From assembly GCF_030527935.1 (NCBI RefSeq), contig NZ_JAUMZV010000005.1, positions 1-64,000 on the forward strand: a stretch of 64,000 nt of DNA. Reading direction: 5' to 3'. This document shows, piece by piece, positions 25,105 to 33,289 of the stretch (its first letter is position 1; each line of letters begins with the position of its first letter). A program made the position numbers and the translations under genes. The stretch is from Kingella sp. (in: b-proteobacteria) (GTDB taxonomy: Bacteria; Pseudomonadota; Gammaproteobacteria; Burkholderiales; Neisseriaceae). The notes under the pieces are model-generated. The model had not been told where the DNA came from. It did no database searches and saw only the letters and a list, made by a program, of their open reading frames with translations.

Positions 25105-26031
25105 TCAATTAAACCGCACGACGCAGCTTTCGTCCACGGCGACGCGGCAATCGTCTGCGCTCACGGGGTGGTCGTGGAAAAAGGTGATGGTGCCCCATTG
25201 CGGGTGGGTGGCTTCTATGCGGTAGCCGATGGGCAGCCTGAAACTGTGTTGCAGCGTGCAGGATGTGCCGCCGCTGGGCGCGAGTCGGATGGCTTCGGGC
25301 GGGATGTAGTGCGCGGGGGAGACGTTTAGACAGCCGAGTAGCCGCGCGGCTTGGGCGTTGGCGGGGCGGCGCAGGATGGCTTCGGGGCTGTCGTGTTGCA
25401 GCAGTTCGCCGCCTGCGAGCAGGGCGATGTTGTCTGCCATAAAGCAGGCTTCGGCGGGGTCGTGCGTTACCAGCACGGCGGGGATTTGGCGGCGGCGCAC
25501 CAGCTCGCGCGTTTGGCTTTGCAACTGGCTGCGCAGCGTGGTGTCTAGGCTGGAAAAGGGTTCGTCCAGCAGCAGCACTTTGGGTGTGCCTGCTAGGGCG
25601 CGGGCCAGGGCGACGCGCTGTTTTTCGCCGCCTGATAACGCGCTGATGTGGCGTTCTGCCATGTTGCCCATGCCGACTTCGTTGAGCAGCTCTTGCGCTT
25701 GCTCGCGGGCGGCGGCTTTGTTTACCCCGCGCATTCGCAGCCCAAAGGCGGCGTTTTGCCATACGTTGAGATGCGGCAGCAGGGCGAAATCTTGGAACAT
25801 CATGGCAACGTGGCGGTGTTCGGGTGGGATGGTGTTTTGCGCTGCGCCGTTGATATAGACTTCGCCGCTGTCGGGCGGCACCAGCCCTGCGATGATGTTG
25901 AGCAGGGTGGATTTGCCGCTGCCGCTTGCGCCGAGTATGGCGGTGATGCTGCCTGCGCTGACGCTGAAACTGATGTTGCGGGCGGTGGTTTTTTGTTGGA
26001 AGGATTTGTTGATTTGGGTTAGGGTGAGCAT
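25105..26031 (-). CDS. ABC transporter ATP-binding protein, iron/thiamine/sulfate type
   Basis: The 308-residue ATPase has Walker A GASGSGKST (34-42), Q loop MMFQDFALLPHL, signature LSGGEKQRVALARAL, Walker B VLLLDEPFSSLD and the switch His in VLVTHDPAEA. A C-terminal extension of about 70 residues resembles a TOBE-like regulatory domain. The type pairs with two-lobed permeases such as FbpB or ThiP; a permease of that class lies at 37611-39143, so the two may work together although they are not adjacent. The start codon directly follows a degenerate uptake sequence. The substrate cannot be told. Confidence 0.88.
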   Translation of the reverse strand: MLTLTQINKSFQQKTTARNISFSVSAGSITAILGASGSGKSTLLNIIAGLVPPDSGEVYINGAAQNTIPPEHRHVAMMFQDFALLPHLNVWQNAAFGLRMRGVNKAAAREQAQELLNEVGMGNMAERHISALSGGEKQRVALARALAGTPKVLLLDEPFSSLDTTLRSQLQSQTRELVRRRQIPAVLVTHDPAEACFMADNIALLAGGELLQHDSPEAILRRPANAQAARLLGCLNVSPAHYIPPEAIRLAPSGGTSCTLQHSFRLPIGYRIEATHPQWGTITFFHDHPVSADDCRVAVDESCVVRFN

Positions 26032-26121
26032 TTTCAGGCTGTTTTGGGTGGATGTTAAAAGGGCGTTTCAGGCTGCCTATGTTGCGCATAATAAGGCAGC
26101 CTGAAAAGCGTGGCAGCTACA

Positions 26122-26559
26122 CTAAAACAACTGCTGCCGTATGCGGTTGATATGGAAACCGTGACCGCTGCGGTTTTTGCATAACACGCCGTCTTGGCGG
26201 CTGGTGCATTGCCAGCCTTTGCCGTAAACGGTTTTGCCATACGCCAGCTTGGGGCTATTTTCTATAGAATCAGTATCGCCGCGACAATCCACGACGGTGC
26301 GCCCTGTGGGTTCAAGCGAGAAGCTGCCACCCCAGTCCAATGGGCATTCTTCTTCGCTGGGGTGTTTTTGCGGTGGCTGGATGTTTTCTCGGTAGTCACT
26401 GATTTCGCAGGTAACACCCCACCAGCCGTCGTTGCCGTATTCAAGGCGCGAATCGCCTAGGCAAAAAATATTGTCGCTGGGGCTGGTGAAATAAATGCTT
26501 TTGTTGGCAGAGGCAACGGCAGGCAGGGCGAGCAGTGCGGTAAGCAAGAGTAAACGCAT
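26122..26559 (-). CDS. Exported DUF6636-like protein
   Basis: The 145-residue protein has a clear signal peptide (MRLLLLTALLALPAVASA). The mature part starts KSIYFTSPSDNIFCLGD and continues WWGVTCEISDYRENIQPP, which resembles the F-x-S-P-S-x-N-x-x-C pattern of DUF6636. Six mature cysteines suggest disulfides in the periplasm. Function is unknown. It is flanked by uptake-sequence pairs and has no operon partner. Confidence 0.75.
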   Translation of the reverse strand: MRLLLLTALLALPAVASANKSIYFTSPSDNIFCLGDSRLEYGNDGWWGVTCEISDYRENIQPPQKHPSEEECPLDWGGSFSLEPTGRTVVDCRGDTDSIENSPKLAYGKTVYGKGWQCTSRQDGVLCKNRSGHGFHINRIRQQLF

Positions 26560-26656
26560 GGTTTTATCCTTTGGGGTTGGGTTGAATGGTTTTTAGCTAC
26601 GCTGAACTTTGTTTCAGACTGCCTATTGATGCACAGATAGGCAGTCTGAAAACAAA

Positions 26657-27715
26657 CTACGGGCAAGGATTGCTGATTTCGGCGTGCACCGCGTCAATCG
26701 CGTCCAACACGTCGGGCGACAGGGTTACGGCTGCGCTGGCGATGTTTTCGGCAAGCTGTTCCAGCGTGGTCGCGCCGATGATGTTGCTGGCAACAAACGG
26801 GCGGTCGTTCACAAACGCCAGCGACAGCGTGGTCAGGCTCAACCCCGCTTCATCGGCGATGTGCGCGTAGCGTTCCACCGCCGCGAAGCCTTGCGGTTTG
26901 CTGTACCGCTTAAAGCGTTCAAACAACGCCAAGCGGCTGCCTGCGGGCATCGCGCCGTGGCGGTATTTGCCTGTTAGCACGCCAAACGCCAGTGGCGAAT
27001 ACGCCAACAGCGGCAGGTTTTCGCGCAGCGAGACTTCGCTTAACCCGACTTCGTAGCTGCGGTTGAGCAGGCTGTATGGGTTTTGGATGGTGGCGACGCG
27101 GGCGGTTTCAGGCTGCCTTTCGTGCGCGGCAAGGTAGCGCATCGCGCCCCACGGCGTTTCGTTGGATAAACCATAAGCGCGGATTTTGCCTTGTTTCACC
27201 AGCTCACTGAGCGCGTCGATGATTTCTTCAAACGGCGTAAACGTTTCGCTTTCGGGCAGTTTATCAATGCCCAATTTGCCGAAATAATTGGCTTGGCGTT
27301 CGGGCCAATGCAGTTGGTACAAATCCAAATAATCGGTGTTGAGCCGCTTTAAGCTCGCTTCGCAGGCTGCAAAGATTTGCGCGCGGGAAAAATCGTTGCC
27401 GTTGCGGATATAGGGTTCCAGCCCGTTGGCGTTGTTGCCCGTTGGGCCGGCGATTTTGCTGGCGAGCGCAAAATCATCGCGCTTGCTCCGCGCCGCTATC
27501 CACGCGCCGATGATTTGCTCGGTGCGGGTGTAGGTTTCTTTGCACGGCGGCACGGGATACATTTCGGCGGTGTCAATAAAGTTCACGCCGTGGGCAAGAG
27601 CGTAATCCAACTGGGCATGGGCTTGGGCAGCGGTGTTTTGCTCGCCCCAAGTCATCGTGCCAAGGCAGATTTTGCTCACTTGGATGCCGCTTGCGCCTAA
27701 GGGTTTTTGTTGCAT
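26657..27715 (-). CDS. tas: Aldo/keto reductase, Tas family
   Basis: An NADP(H)-dependent oxidoreductase of the AKR superfamily, cytoplasmic. The 352-residue protein starts MQQKPLGASGIQVSKICLGTMT and has the catalytic tetrad positions in FIDTAEMYPVP (Asp, Tyr), ALASKIAG (Lys) and YQLHWPERQ (His). The end FVASNIIGATTLEQL is typical. Length and sequence agree with E. coli Tas. The start at 27715 is set by AAAGGA just upstream; an in-frame extension to 27883 runs through uptake sequences and is rejected. An internal uptake sequence encodes RQPET. Confidence 0.93.
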   Translation of the reverse strand: MQQKPLGASGIQVSKICLGTMTWGEQNTAAQAHAQLDYALAHGVNFIDTAEMYPVPPCKETYTRTEQIIGAWIAARSKRDDFALASKIAGPTGNNANGLEPYIRNGNDFSRAQIFAACEASLKRLNTDYLDLYQLHWPERQANYFGKLGIDKLPESETFTPFEEIIDALSELVKQGKIRAYGLSNETPWGAMRYLAAHERQPETARVATIQNPYSLLNRSYEVGLSEVSLRENLPLLAYSPLAFGVLTGKYRHGAMPAGSRLALFERFKRYSKPQGFAAVERYAHIADEAGLSLTTLSLAFVNDRPFVASNIIGATTLEQLAENIASAAVTLSPDVLDAIDAVHAEISNPCP

Positions 27716-27781
27716 GGGGGTGTCCTTTCTTGTGTGGAGTGGGGAGAATAGGGTTTCAGGATGCCTTAGGATGGTAACGAT

Positions 27782-27849
27782 TAGGCAGCCTGAAACGTCT
27801 GTTGCTTCGTTTTCAGGCTGCCTTTGGGGGATAAACAAGGCAGCCTGAA
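27782..27849. terminator. Triple uptake-sequence cluster between cdsA and tas
   Basis: Three uptake sequences in alternating orientation (near 27783, 27811 and 27838) allow two competing hairpins. They lie at the cdsA 3' end and upstream of tas. Confidence 0.5.
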
Positions 27850-27857
27850 AATAGGTT

Positions 27858-28652
27858 TTACAGCATCGCTTGCACCGCTGCATACACGCTCAATACAGCA
27901 ATCATGCTGTCCACGCGGTCAAACACGCCGCCATGCCCAGGCAACAGATTGCTGCTGTCTTTGATGCCTGCCGCGCGTTTGAGCCAGCTTTCCAGCAAGT
28001 CGCCGCCAATGCTCACCAGCGTGAGCAGGATGGCAACCAGCATGGTGGTGAACCATGAAGCGTCAAAGCCCAGCCAGCCTGCGCTGCGGGCAAACGTCAT
28101 ATAAATGCACACGGCAAGCACGCCGCCTGCCGCGCCTTCCCAGCTTTTTTTGGGGCTTAACACGGGGGCGAGCTGGTGTTTGCCAAAGGCGCGCCCAACA
28201 AAATAAGCCGCCGAATCCGCCAGCCATACCAGCACCATAATCGCCAGCAGTTGCCCCGCTTCTTGCGGGCTGGGGCGCAGGGCGGTGAGCGCAAACCAAA
28301 ACGGCAGCATCAGCAGCCAGCCGATTGCCATGCCTCGCGCGTTGGCGTGGATTTTCCATTTTTGGTTGAGCCACGCGGGCATCGCCAGTAGCCAAAAGGC
28401 GAATACGATTGCCCATACAAATGGCGGCAACTGCCAGCCGCCCGCGTGGGCAGTCAGCATAAAAAACGCCGTGCCCGCCAAATAAGGCGTTTGCTGCGCG
28501 GGGCTAAACCCTGCTAGGCGGCTGTATTCCCACAGCGCGAGCAGAGCAATCAGCGCGGCGAATATTGCCCACAGCGTGCTGCCTGCAAAAAACAGCATGG
28601 CGAGCATCAGCGGCAGGAGAACAAGGGCGGTGAGAATGCGTTGTTTGAGCAT
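27858..28652 (-). CDS. cdsA: Phosphatidate cytidylyltransferase (CDP-diacylglycerol synthase)
   Basis: An inner-membrane enzyme making CDP-diacylglycerol from phosphatidate and CTP, the branch point to all phospholipids. The 264-residue protein has about eight membrane segments and the signature SIGGDLLESWLKRAAGIKDS followed by PGHGGVFDRVDS. In most relatives it directly follows uppS; here a 0.6-kb insertion with a rhuM fragment and a Correia-like repeat lies between. Confidence 0.96.
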   Translation of the reverse strand: MLKQRILTALVLLPLMLAMLFFAGSTLWAIFAALIALLALWEYSRLAGFSPAQQTPYLAGTAFFMLTAHAGGWQLPPFVWAIVFAFWLLAMPAWLNQKWKIHANARGMAIGWLLMLPFWFALTALRPSPQEAGQLLAIMVLVWLADSAAYFVGRAFGKHQLAPVLSPKKSWEGAAGGVLAVCIYMTFARSAGWLGFDASWFTTMLVAILLTLVSIGGDLLESWLKRAAGIKDSSNLLPGHGGVFDRVDSMIAVLSVYAAVQAML

Positions 28653-28810
28653 GGTGGTGGCTTTCTTGTGGATAGTGGTTGTGGCAGCGCGAGATGGCTT
28701 TCAGGCTGCCATTGTAAACATTTATTGTGGTTTAGGCAGCCTGAAAACGAGCGAAGCGCGTTTCAGCGAAACTAAAACGGGTATCTAGTAAAGTTTTCAG
28801 GCTGCCTAAA

Positions 28811-29053
28811 TTATTGTTGGTGTATTGAATATTGCTTGCCATCTTGGGCAGTTATTAAGAAATCTTTAATAACTGAATTTGCGTCTAACTCTTTGTCTGC
28901 CAGTATGTTTTTGATGTGTGTGGCGATGTTGGGAATGCTGGTGGCAAAAAGTTCGGCAAGCTGGCTTTGGGTGGGCCATGCTTGTTGGTCGGATACGAGC
29001 AGCGAGACGTGGCTTTTGCCGTCTTCGGTGTTGTAGATGATGATGTTATCCAT
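28811..29053 (-). pseudogene. Truncated RhuM-family protein
   Basis: The 80-residue frame (MDNIIIYNTEDGKSHVSLLV, then PTQSQLAELFATSIPNIATH) matches the N-terminal part of the virulence RhuM family (about 330 residues), which is often linked to mobile or defence islands. It ends at QYSIHQQ beside an uptake sequence, with no further homology. I read it as a leftover of an insertion between uppS and cdsA. It may still be translated, as it keeps an ATG, but no clear ribosome-binding site is visible. Confidence 0.7.
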
Positions 29054-29170
29054 GATTTTGGTTTTTCAGGCTGCCTAACGGCTATTTTTCAACGCGGGCG
29101 CAACGGCAAAGGCAGCCTGAAACGCTTGCCCCGCGCTCCTACGGCTTGCTTGCAAGCCGTGCACTGGCAA

Positions 29171-29272
29171 ATAGTTGATTAAAATTGCAATGATACGGCG
29201 TTGCCAACGCCCTTATGTACCATTTCACGGCGGGCGTTGTCGCCTTGTCTCATTTTTATTTTAATCAACTAT
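29171..29272. repeat. Correia-like repeat-enclosed element, short form
   Basis: A 102-bp block has exact 15-bp inverted ends ATAGTTGATTAAAAT (29171-29185 and 29258-29272). Read on the minus strand its interior (AGACAAGGCGACAACGCC, GGCGTTGGCAACGCCGTA) resembles the Correia elements of Neisseria, which begin TATAGTGGATTAA. Its end lies 5 bases from the uppS stop codon. Confidence 0.75.
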
Positions 29273-29277
29273 AAAAT

Positions 29278-30030
29278 CTATGGGCGTTGCTGCTCGCTGG
29301 GCAGTTGCTCGGAAGTGCGTCCGAAGCGGCGTTCGCGTTGGGTAAACGATGCGAAGGCTTTTTGCATTTCGGCTTGGTTGAAGTCGGGCCACAGCACGGG
29401 GGTGAAATAAAATTCGGCGTATGCCATTTGCCAGAGCATAAAGTTGCTGATGCGGGTTTCGCCGCCTGTGCGGATGAATAAATCGGGCTCGGGGGCTTCG
29501 GCGAGCATCAGGCGGCTGGCTAAATCGGCTTCGCTGATGTGGGTTTTGCCTTCGGCAATCAGGGCGTTGGCGGCTTGCAGGATGTCCCAGCGTCCGCCGT
29601 AGTCGGCGGCGATGGTGAGCGTTAGGCCTGTGTTGTGGGCGGTTAGGGCTTCGGCTTCAACTATGCTTTGTTGGATTTCGGCGGAGAAGCGGCTGCGGTC
29701 GCCGATGACTTTAAGGCGCACGCCTTTTTCGTTCATTTGGATGACTTTTTTTTGCAGGGCGATGAGAAATAGCCCCATGAGAAACGAGACTTCATCGGCC
29801 GGTCTGCGCCAGTTTTCGGTGGAAAAGGCGAATACGGTGAGATAGCGCACGCCTGTGTCGTTGCAGATGTGGCAGATGTTTTCCAGCACGTCTAGCCCTT
29901 TTTTGTGTCCCATCACGCGCGGGAGCAGGCGTTTTTTTGCCCAGCGTCCGTTGCCGTCCATGATGATGGCAACATGGCGGGGGACTTGGCTGTGCTCGGG
30001 GATGCTTTGGGTGCTGCTGATGTGGCTCAT
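29278..30030 (-). CDS. uppS: Isoprenyl transferase (undecaprenyl diphosphate synthase)
   Basis: It elongates farnesyl diphosphate to the C55 carrier lipid precursor for peptidoglycan and other envelope polymers. The 250-residue protein has the cis-prenyltransferase landmarks HVAIIMDGNGRWAKKR, YLTVFAFSTENWRRP and PDLFIRTGGETRISNFMLWQ. Translation ends right beside the Correia-like element. Confidence 0.96.
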   Translation of the reverse strand: MSHISSTQSIPEHSQVPRHVAIIMDGNGRWAKKRLLPRVMGHKKGLDVLENICHICNDTGVRYLTVFAFSTENWRRPADEVSFLMGLFLIALQKKVIQMNEKGVRLKVIGDRSRFSAEIQQSIVEAEALTAHNTGLTLTIAADYGGRWDILQAANALIAEGKTHISEADLASRLMLAEAPEPDLFIRTGGETRISNFMLWQMAYAEFYFTPVLWPDFNQAEMQKAFASFTQRERRFGRTSEQLPSEQQRP

Positions 30031-30125
30031 GGGGTTGCCTTGTTGGGGAGATGGGAATGGGGGGATTATAGGGGATGATTGTAAAGATTGTATGAAGATT
30101 GTGTGAAGGATTTGTGGGGGGCGTA

Positions 30126-30290
30126 TAAGAACCTGTATTCACTATTTTCATAGGCAGATTTGATGGCATAAAAGCGTGGATACAAGGCAAAAAGCACAGC
30201 AAGGTTGTACACCTTGCGAGCATTTTTAACGTGGTAGCCGCGTTTTTAGGGCATGAAAGATGCCTATGAAAATAGTGAATGCAGGTTCTA
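30126..30290. repeat. 165-bp AGAACCTG inverted-repeat element (copy 2)
   Basis: Terminal inverted repeats of about 29 bp (AGAACCTGTATTCACTATTT at the left) enclose roughly 105 bp. The interior contains smaller hairpins (AAGGTTGTACACCTT, GCGGCTAC type). No transposase gene is present, so it is MITE-like. The rest of the 322-base gap between uppS and the Spy-like gene is an uptake-sequence hairpin. Confidence 0.8.
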
Positions 30291-30337
30291 AATAGGCAGC
30301 CTGAAAAGCGGTTTAACTCGTTTTCAGGCTGCCTATT
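30291..30337. terminator. Uptake-sequence pair, terminator of the Spy-like gene
   Basis: A 17-bp stem (30291-30307 with 30321-30337) lies 16 bases after the stop codon of the minus-strand gene. Confidence 0.6.
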
Positions 30338-30352
30338 TTGGTTGGGCTGAGT

Positions 30353-30949
30353 TTACTGGTTAGCGGCTTGGTCGGTTTGCGGCTGGCGGCGTGCCATGCG
30401 TTCGGCGAAGCGTTGTTTCTGCTGTTTTTGCATGGCTATATATTTTTGCTGCTGCGCGGGGGTGAGCACTTGGAAGGTGGCGTGGCGGGCTTTGAGCATT
30501 TGCAGTTCGTGTTCGGCGTGTTGGCGTTCTAGCTCGGCGCGTTCTTGTTGGCGTTCGGCAATCAGCTTGCGGGCAGCTTGTTCGTCAAAATTTTTGCCGC
30601 CGATAAGCTGTTGCTCTTGGGCTTGGCGTTGCGCTATTTTTTGTTGGAACTCGGCGCGGCGGGCGGCATGGTTTTCAGGCTGCTGCGGGCGGTATTGCGC
30701 CATGATGCTGCGGATTTTGCTTTTTTGCGCGTCGCTTAAATCCAGCTCGTCAAAGCCGCGTGGCAAGCCGTCGCGTTGGAATTTATTGCCCATTGGGTTG
30801 GGATGGCGATGGTTTTTGGAGTGGTCGCCGTGGGGTGGCGGGGGCATATCGTTGGCAGCTTGTTGTTTAACCGCTTCGCCTGCGGCAACGGCAACGCCTG
30901 CGCTTAGCAATAGGGCGGCGGTGGAAGCGAGTAGTGTGGAGCGTTTCAT
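30353..30949 (-). CDS. Spy/CpxP-family periplasmic protein
   Basis: The 198-residue protein has a signal peptide (MKRSTLLASTAALLLSAGVA, cleavage near VAA|GEA). It has two LTxxQ-like motifs, LDLSDAQKSKIRSIM and VLTPAQQQKYIAMQ, separated by long Gln/Arg/Glu-rich helices, and a His/Pro-rich N-terminal stretch. Members act as ATP-independent chaperones or Cpx-response modulators. The His-rich segment (PPPPHGDHSKNHRHP) could bind metal, but this is inference. Confidence 0.85.
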   Translation of the reverse strand: MKRSTLLASTAALLLSAGVAVAAGEAVKQQAANDMPPPPHGDHSKNHRHPNPMGNKFQRDGLPRGFDELDLSDAQKSKIRSIMAQYRPQQPENHAARRAEFQQKIAQRQAQEQQLIGGKNFDEQAARKLIAERQQERAELERQHAEHELQMLKARHATFQVLTPAQQQKYIAMQKQQKQRFAERMARRQPQTDQAANQ

Positions 30950-31272
30950 GATTTTTCCTTGTGAATAAATGGTTGATTGAATTGCAAAGATGCGGTGAGA
31001 CGCGCAGGGCGGATGATACGCGGGAGCAGTGTTAAGTTGGGTGGACGCGATGTTAAATTGGTTTAGGCAGCCTGAAACGGTGTTGGGCGCATTTCAGGCT
31101 GCCTATGGCTTTTTATTGCTTACTGCGTTTTGTTTACCCCGCTGCGCAACACAAAATCGCGCGTTTTTGCCAAAAAACATTTTATTCTGCCAATTTTGCC
31201 AACATCGTTAGCGTTATCGTTTTGCTTGTGCGATTTCAGGCTGCCTTGGGCGAAAGGCGGTCGGCAAACGGC

Positions 31273-31278
31273 TATAAT
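31273..31278 (+). promoter_or_regulatory. Candidate -10 box of aroQ
   Basis: TATAAT, 48 bases before the aroQ ATG. No convincing -35 is seen. The 376-base gap upstream otherwise contains only uptake sequences. Confidence 0.35.
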
Positions 31279-31325
31279 GATTGCTGGTTTACTTGTTTTA
31301 ACATTGCTTAATGAAAGGAAAAAGC

Positions 31326-31763
31326 ATGAATGTTTTGGTGATTAACGGTGTGAATTTGAACCTGCTGGGCACGCGCGAGCCGCATATCTACGGTGCGGAA
31401 ACGCTGGCGGATGTGTCTGCCGATTTGGACAAAACCGCCGCCGAGCTGGGCGTGAGTGTGCGCCATTTTCAAAGCAACCACGAAGGCGCGATTGTTGACA
31501 CCATCCAAGCGGCGCGCGGCAACACCGACTGGATTATCATCAACGCGGGCGCGTTCACCCACACCAGCGTGGCGATTCGTGATGCGCTGGCGGGTGTGGG
31601 CATTCCGTTTGTGGAAGTGCATATTTCTAATGTGCACGCGCGCGAAACGTTCCGCCATCATTCGTATTTGTCGGATAAGGCGGTGGGCGTGATTGTGGGG
31701 CTGGGCACGTTTGGCTATCAGGCGGCGTTGCAGTTTGTGGCGCGTAAGGGGAAGGCAGCCTGA
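31326..31763 (+). CDS. aroQ: 3-dehydroquinate dehydratase, type II
   Basis: It converts 3-dehydroquinate to 3-dehydroshikimate. The 145-residue protein has the type II landmarks VINGVNLNLLGTREPHIYG (catalytic Arg and Tyr), IIINAGAFTHTSVAIRDAL and FVEVHISNVHARETFRHHSY. The start at 31326 follows AAAGGAAA. The stop codon TGA lies inside an uptake sequence (AAG GCA GCC TGA), which together with an inverted copy forms the terminator hairpin 31753-31782. It lies just before an aroE-like gene. Confidence 0.96.
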   Translation: MNVLVINGVNLNLLGTREPHIYGAETLADVSADLDKTAAELGVSVRHFQSNHEGAIVDTIQAARGNTDWIIINAGAFTHTSVAIRDALAGVGIPFVEVHISNVHARETFRHHSYLSDKAVGVIVGLGTFGYQAALQFVARKGKAA

Positions 31764-31782
31764 AACGGTTTTCAGGCTGCCT
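31753..31782 (+). terminator. Uptake-sequence hairpin embedding the aroQ stop codon
   Basis: AGGCAGCCTGAAA (31753-31765) pairs with its inverted copy (31770-31782) around a 4-nt loop. Coding sequence runs into the left arm. Confidence 0.6.
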
Positions 31783-31821
31783 ACTGTGCTTAATTAAGCA
31801 AAATAACCCCAAGGAAATCCC

Positions 31822-32649
31822 ATGATAAACGGCTTAACCCAAATCATCGCCCACATCGGCTACCCTACGCACACTTTCAAATCGCCGATGATTTACAACC
31901 CCTATTTCCAATCGCGCAGCATCAACGCCGTGGTCGTGCCGTTTGCCTGCCAAGCGGATAACTACGCCGATTTCTTGCGCGCCGTGTTCCGCAACGAAAA
32001 CACGCTGGGCGCGTTGATTACCATGCCGCACAAAGTAACCACCATCGCCTTGTTAGACGAAATCTCGCCCGCCGCGCAGATTGCGGGTGCGTGCAATGCC
32101 GTGCGCCACCGCGCGGATGGCAAATTGCAAGGCGATATGTTTGACGGCGAAGGCTTTGTGCGCGGCATGGTGCGCAAAGGCTTTGCGCCGCAGGGCAAAT
32201 CGGCTTTGCTGGCGGGCGCAGGCGGCGTGGGCAGCGCGATAGCAGCGAGCTTGGCGGCGGCGGGCGTGGCGCGATTGGCGTTGTTTGACCCCAACACCGC
32301 GCAGGCAGAAGCCTTGGCGGCGCGGTTGCGCCAGCATTACCCCGATTTGGTGGTAGAAACGGGCAGCAACGACCCGCAAGGCTTTGGTTTGGTGGCGAAT
32401 GCGTCGCCTTTGGGAATGTATGACGACGATGCGCTGCCGTTGGACGTGGCGCGGATTGCCCCCGATGCGTTTGTGGGCGAAGTGGTGTTGAGCCGCCCGA
32501 TTACGCCGTTTTTGGCGGCAGCGCAGGCGCGGGGCTGTATCATCCAAGTGGCCACCGATATGCTGTTTGAGCAAATTCCCGCCTATTTGGAATACTTTGG
32601 CTTGGAGACGACCACGCCCGAAGTGTTGCGGCAAGTGGCGCAGTTGTAA
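31822..32649 (+). CDS. Shikimate dehydrogenase-family protein (AroE-like)
   Basis: The 275-residue protein has the AroE domain order. The substrate lobe shows TITMPHK-like GALITMPHKVTTIALLDE and AGACNAVR. The NAD(P)-binding lobe shows LLAGAGGVGSAIAASLAAAG. The usual shikimate-binding pattern H-S-x-S-P is modified here to PTHTFKSPMIYNPYF, and the sequence is closer to YdiB/quinate-type or substrate-divergent members than to housekeeping AroE. It lies between aroQ and an aromatic-acid transporter, so quinate or shikimate use is a reasonable guess. Start has AAGGAAATCCC upstream. Confidence 0.85.
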   Translation: MINGLTQIIAHIGYPTHTFKSPMIYNPYFQSRSINAVVVPFACQADNYADFLRAVFRNENTLGALITMPHKVTTIALLDEISPAAQIAGACNAVRHRADGKLQGDMFDGEGFVRGMVRKGFAPQGKSALLAGAGGVGSAIAASLAAAGVARLALFDPNTAQAEALAARLRQHYPDLVVETGSNDPQGFGLVANASPLGMYDDDALPLDVARIAPDAFVGEVVLSRPITPFLAAAQARGCIIQVATDMLFEQIPAYLEYFGLETTTPEVLRQVAQL

Positions 32650-33001
32650 TGCTGCGCAGAACGACCCTAGCAAGATAGATTTCAGGCTGCCTTGGCATCA
32701 ATAGGCAGCCTGAAACGCCCCATCGCCCAGCTATTTTTGTTTTGCCAGCGCACGGCTTGCAAGCAAGCCGCAGGGAGCGAGGGGTAAGCGTTTCAGGCTG
32801 CCTATTATTGCGCCCGCGTTCAATCATTGCATCCATATTGGTTTTCCCAAACTGCGTTTCAGGCTGCCTTGCGCCGTAAACATAGGCAGCCTGAAACCTT
32901 TGCCAAACCCGCAAGCAATGGAGTGTCGGCAGCTCGCCGATGTTGCCAATCAAGCTTTGTTGAAAACCCCATTTGGCGACGGGCCGTTGCCGCTCCATTT
33001 T

Positions 33002-33170
33002 AGAACCTGTATTCACTATTTGCATAGGCATCTTTTATGCCCTAAAAACGCGGCTACCGCGTTAAAAATGCTCGCAAGGTGTCCAACCTTGCTGCGCTTT
33101 TTGCCTTGTATCCGCGCTTTTATGTCATCAAATCTGCCTATGCAAATAGTGAATACTGAATACAGGTTCT
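33002..33170. repeat. AGAACCTG inverted-repeat element (copy 3, opposite orientation)
   Basis: A 169-bp copy whose interior runs in the opposite sense to the copies at 30126 and 51596. Near its right end the motif GAATACT is partly duplicated (GAATACTGAATACAGG). The 640-base gap 32650-33289 also holds uptake-sequence pairs, one composite repeat (32752-32770) and one GGCGGCTCGC-type repeat end (32919-32945), but no gene. Confidence 0.8.
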
Positions 33171-33289
33171 TAATTTTCAGGCTGCCAAATAACCCCCAAT
33201 CCTATCGCATAGACCAAAACAGTCTTACCCGCCCGCCCAAATTTGATACATTCCCCCACTTTACAAACACTAACAAAAACAGGTTTTCC

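Noticed and set aside
25109..26089. Second minus-strand frame overlapping the ABC ATPase
   Set aside because: Arg/Pro-rich alternative frame without motifs, while the other frame has complete Walker and signature motifs.
27716..27883. N-terminal extension of Tas to 27883
   Set aside because: It translates uptake sequences (peptides such as RQPEN), while AAAGGA before 27715 marks a normal start.
32900..33289. N-terminal extension of the MFS transporter to 32900
   Set aside because: The extension translates the MITE-like repeat and an uptake sequence and has no counterpart in the family; 33290 fits the family start.
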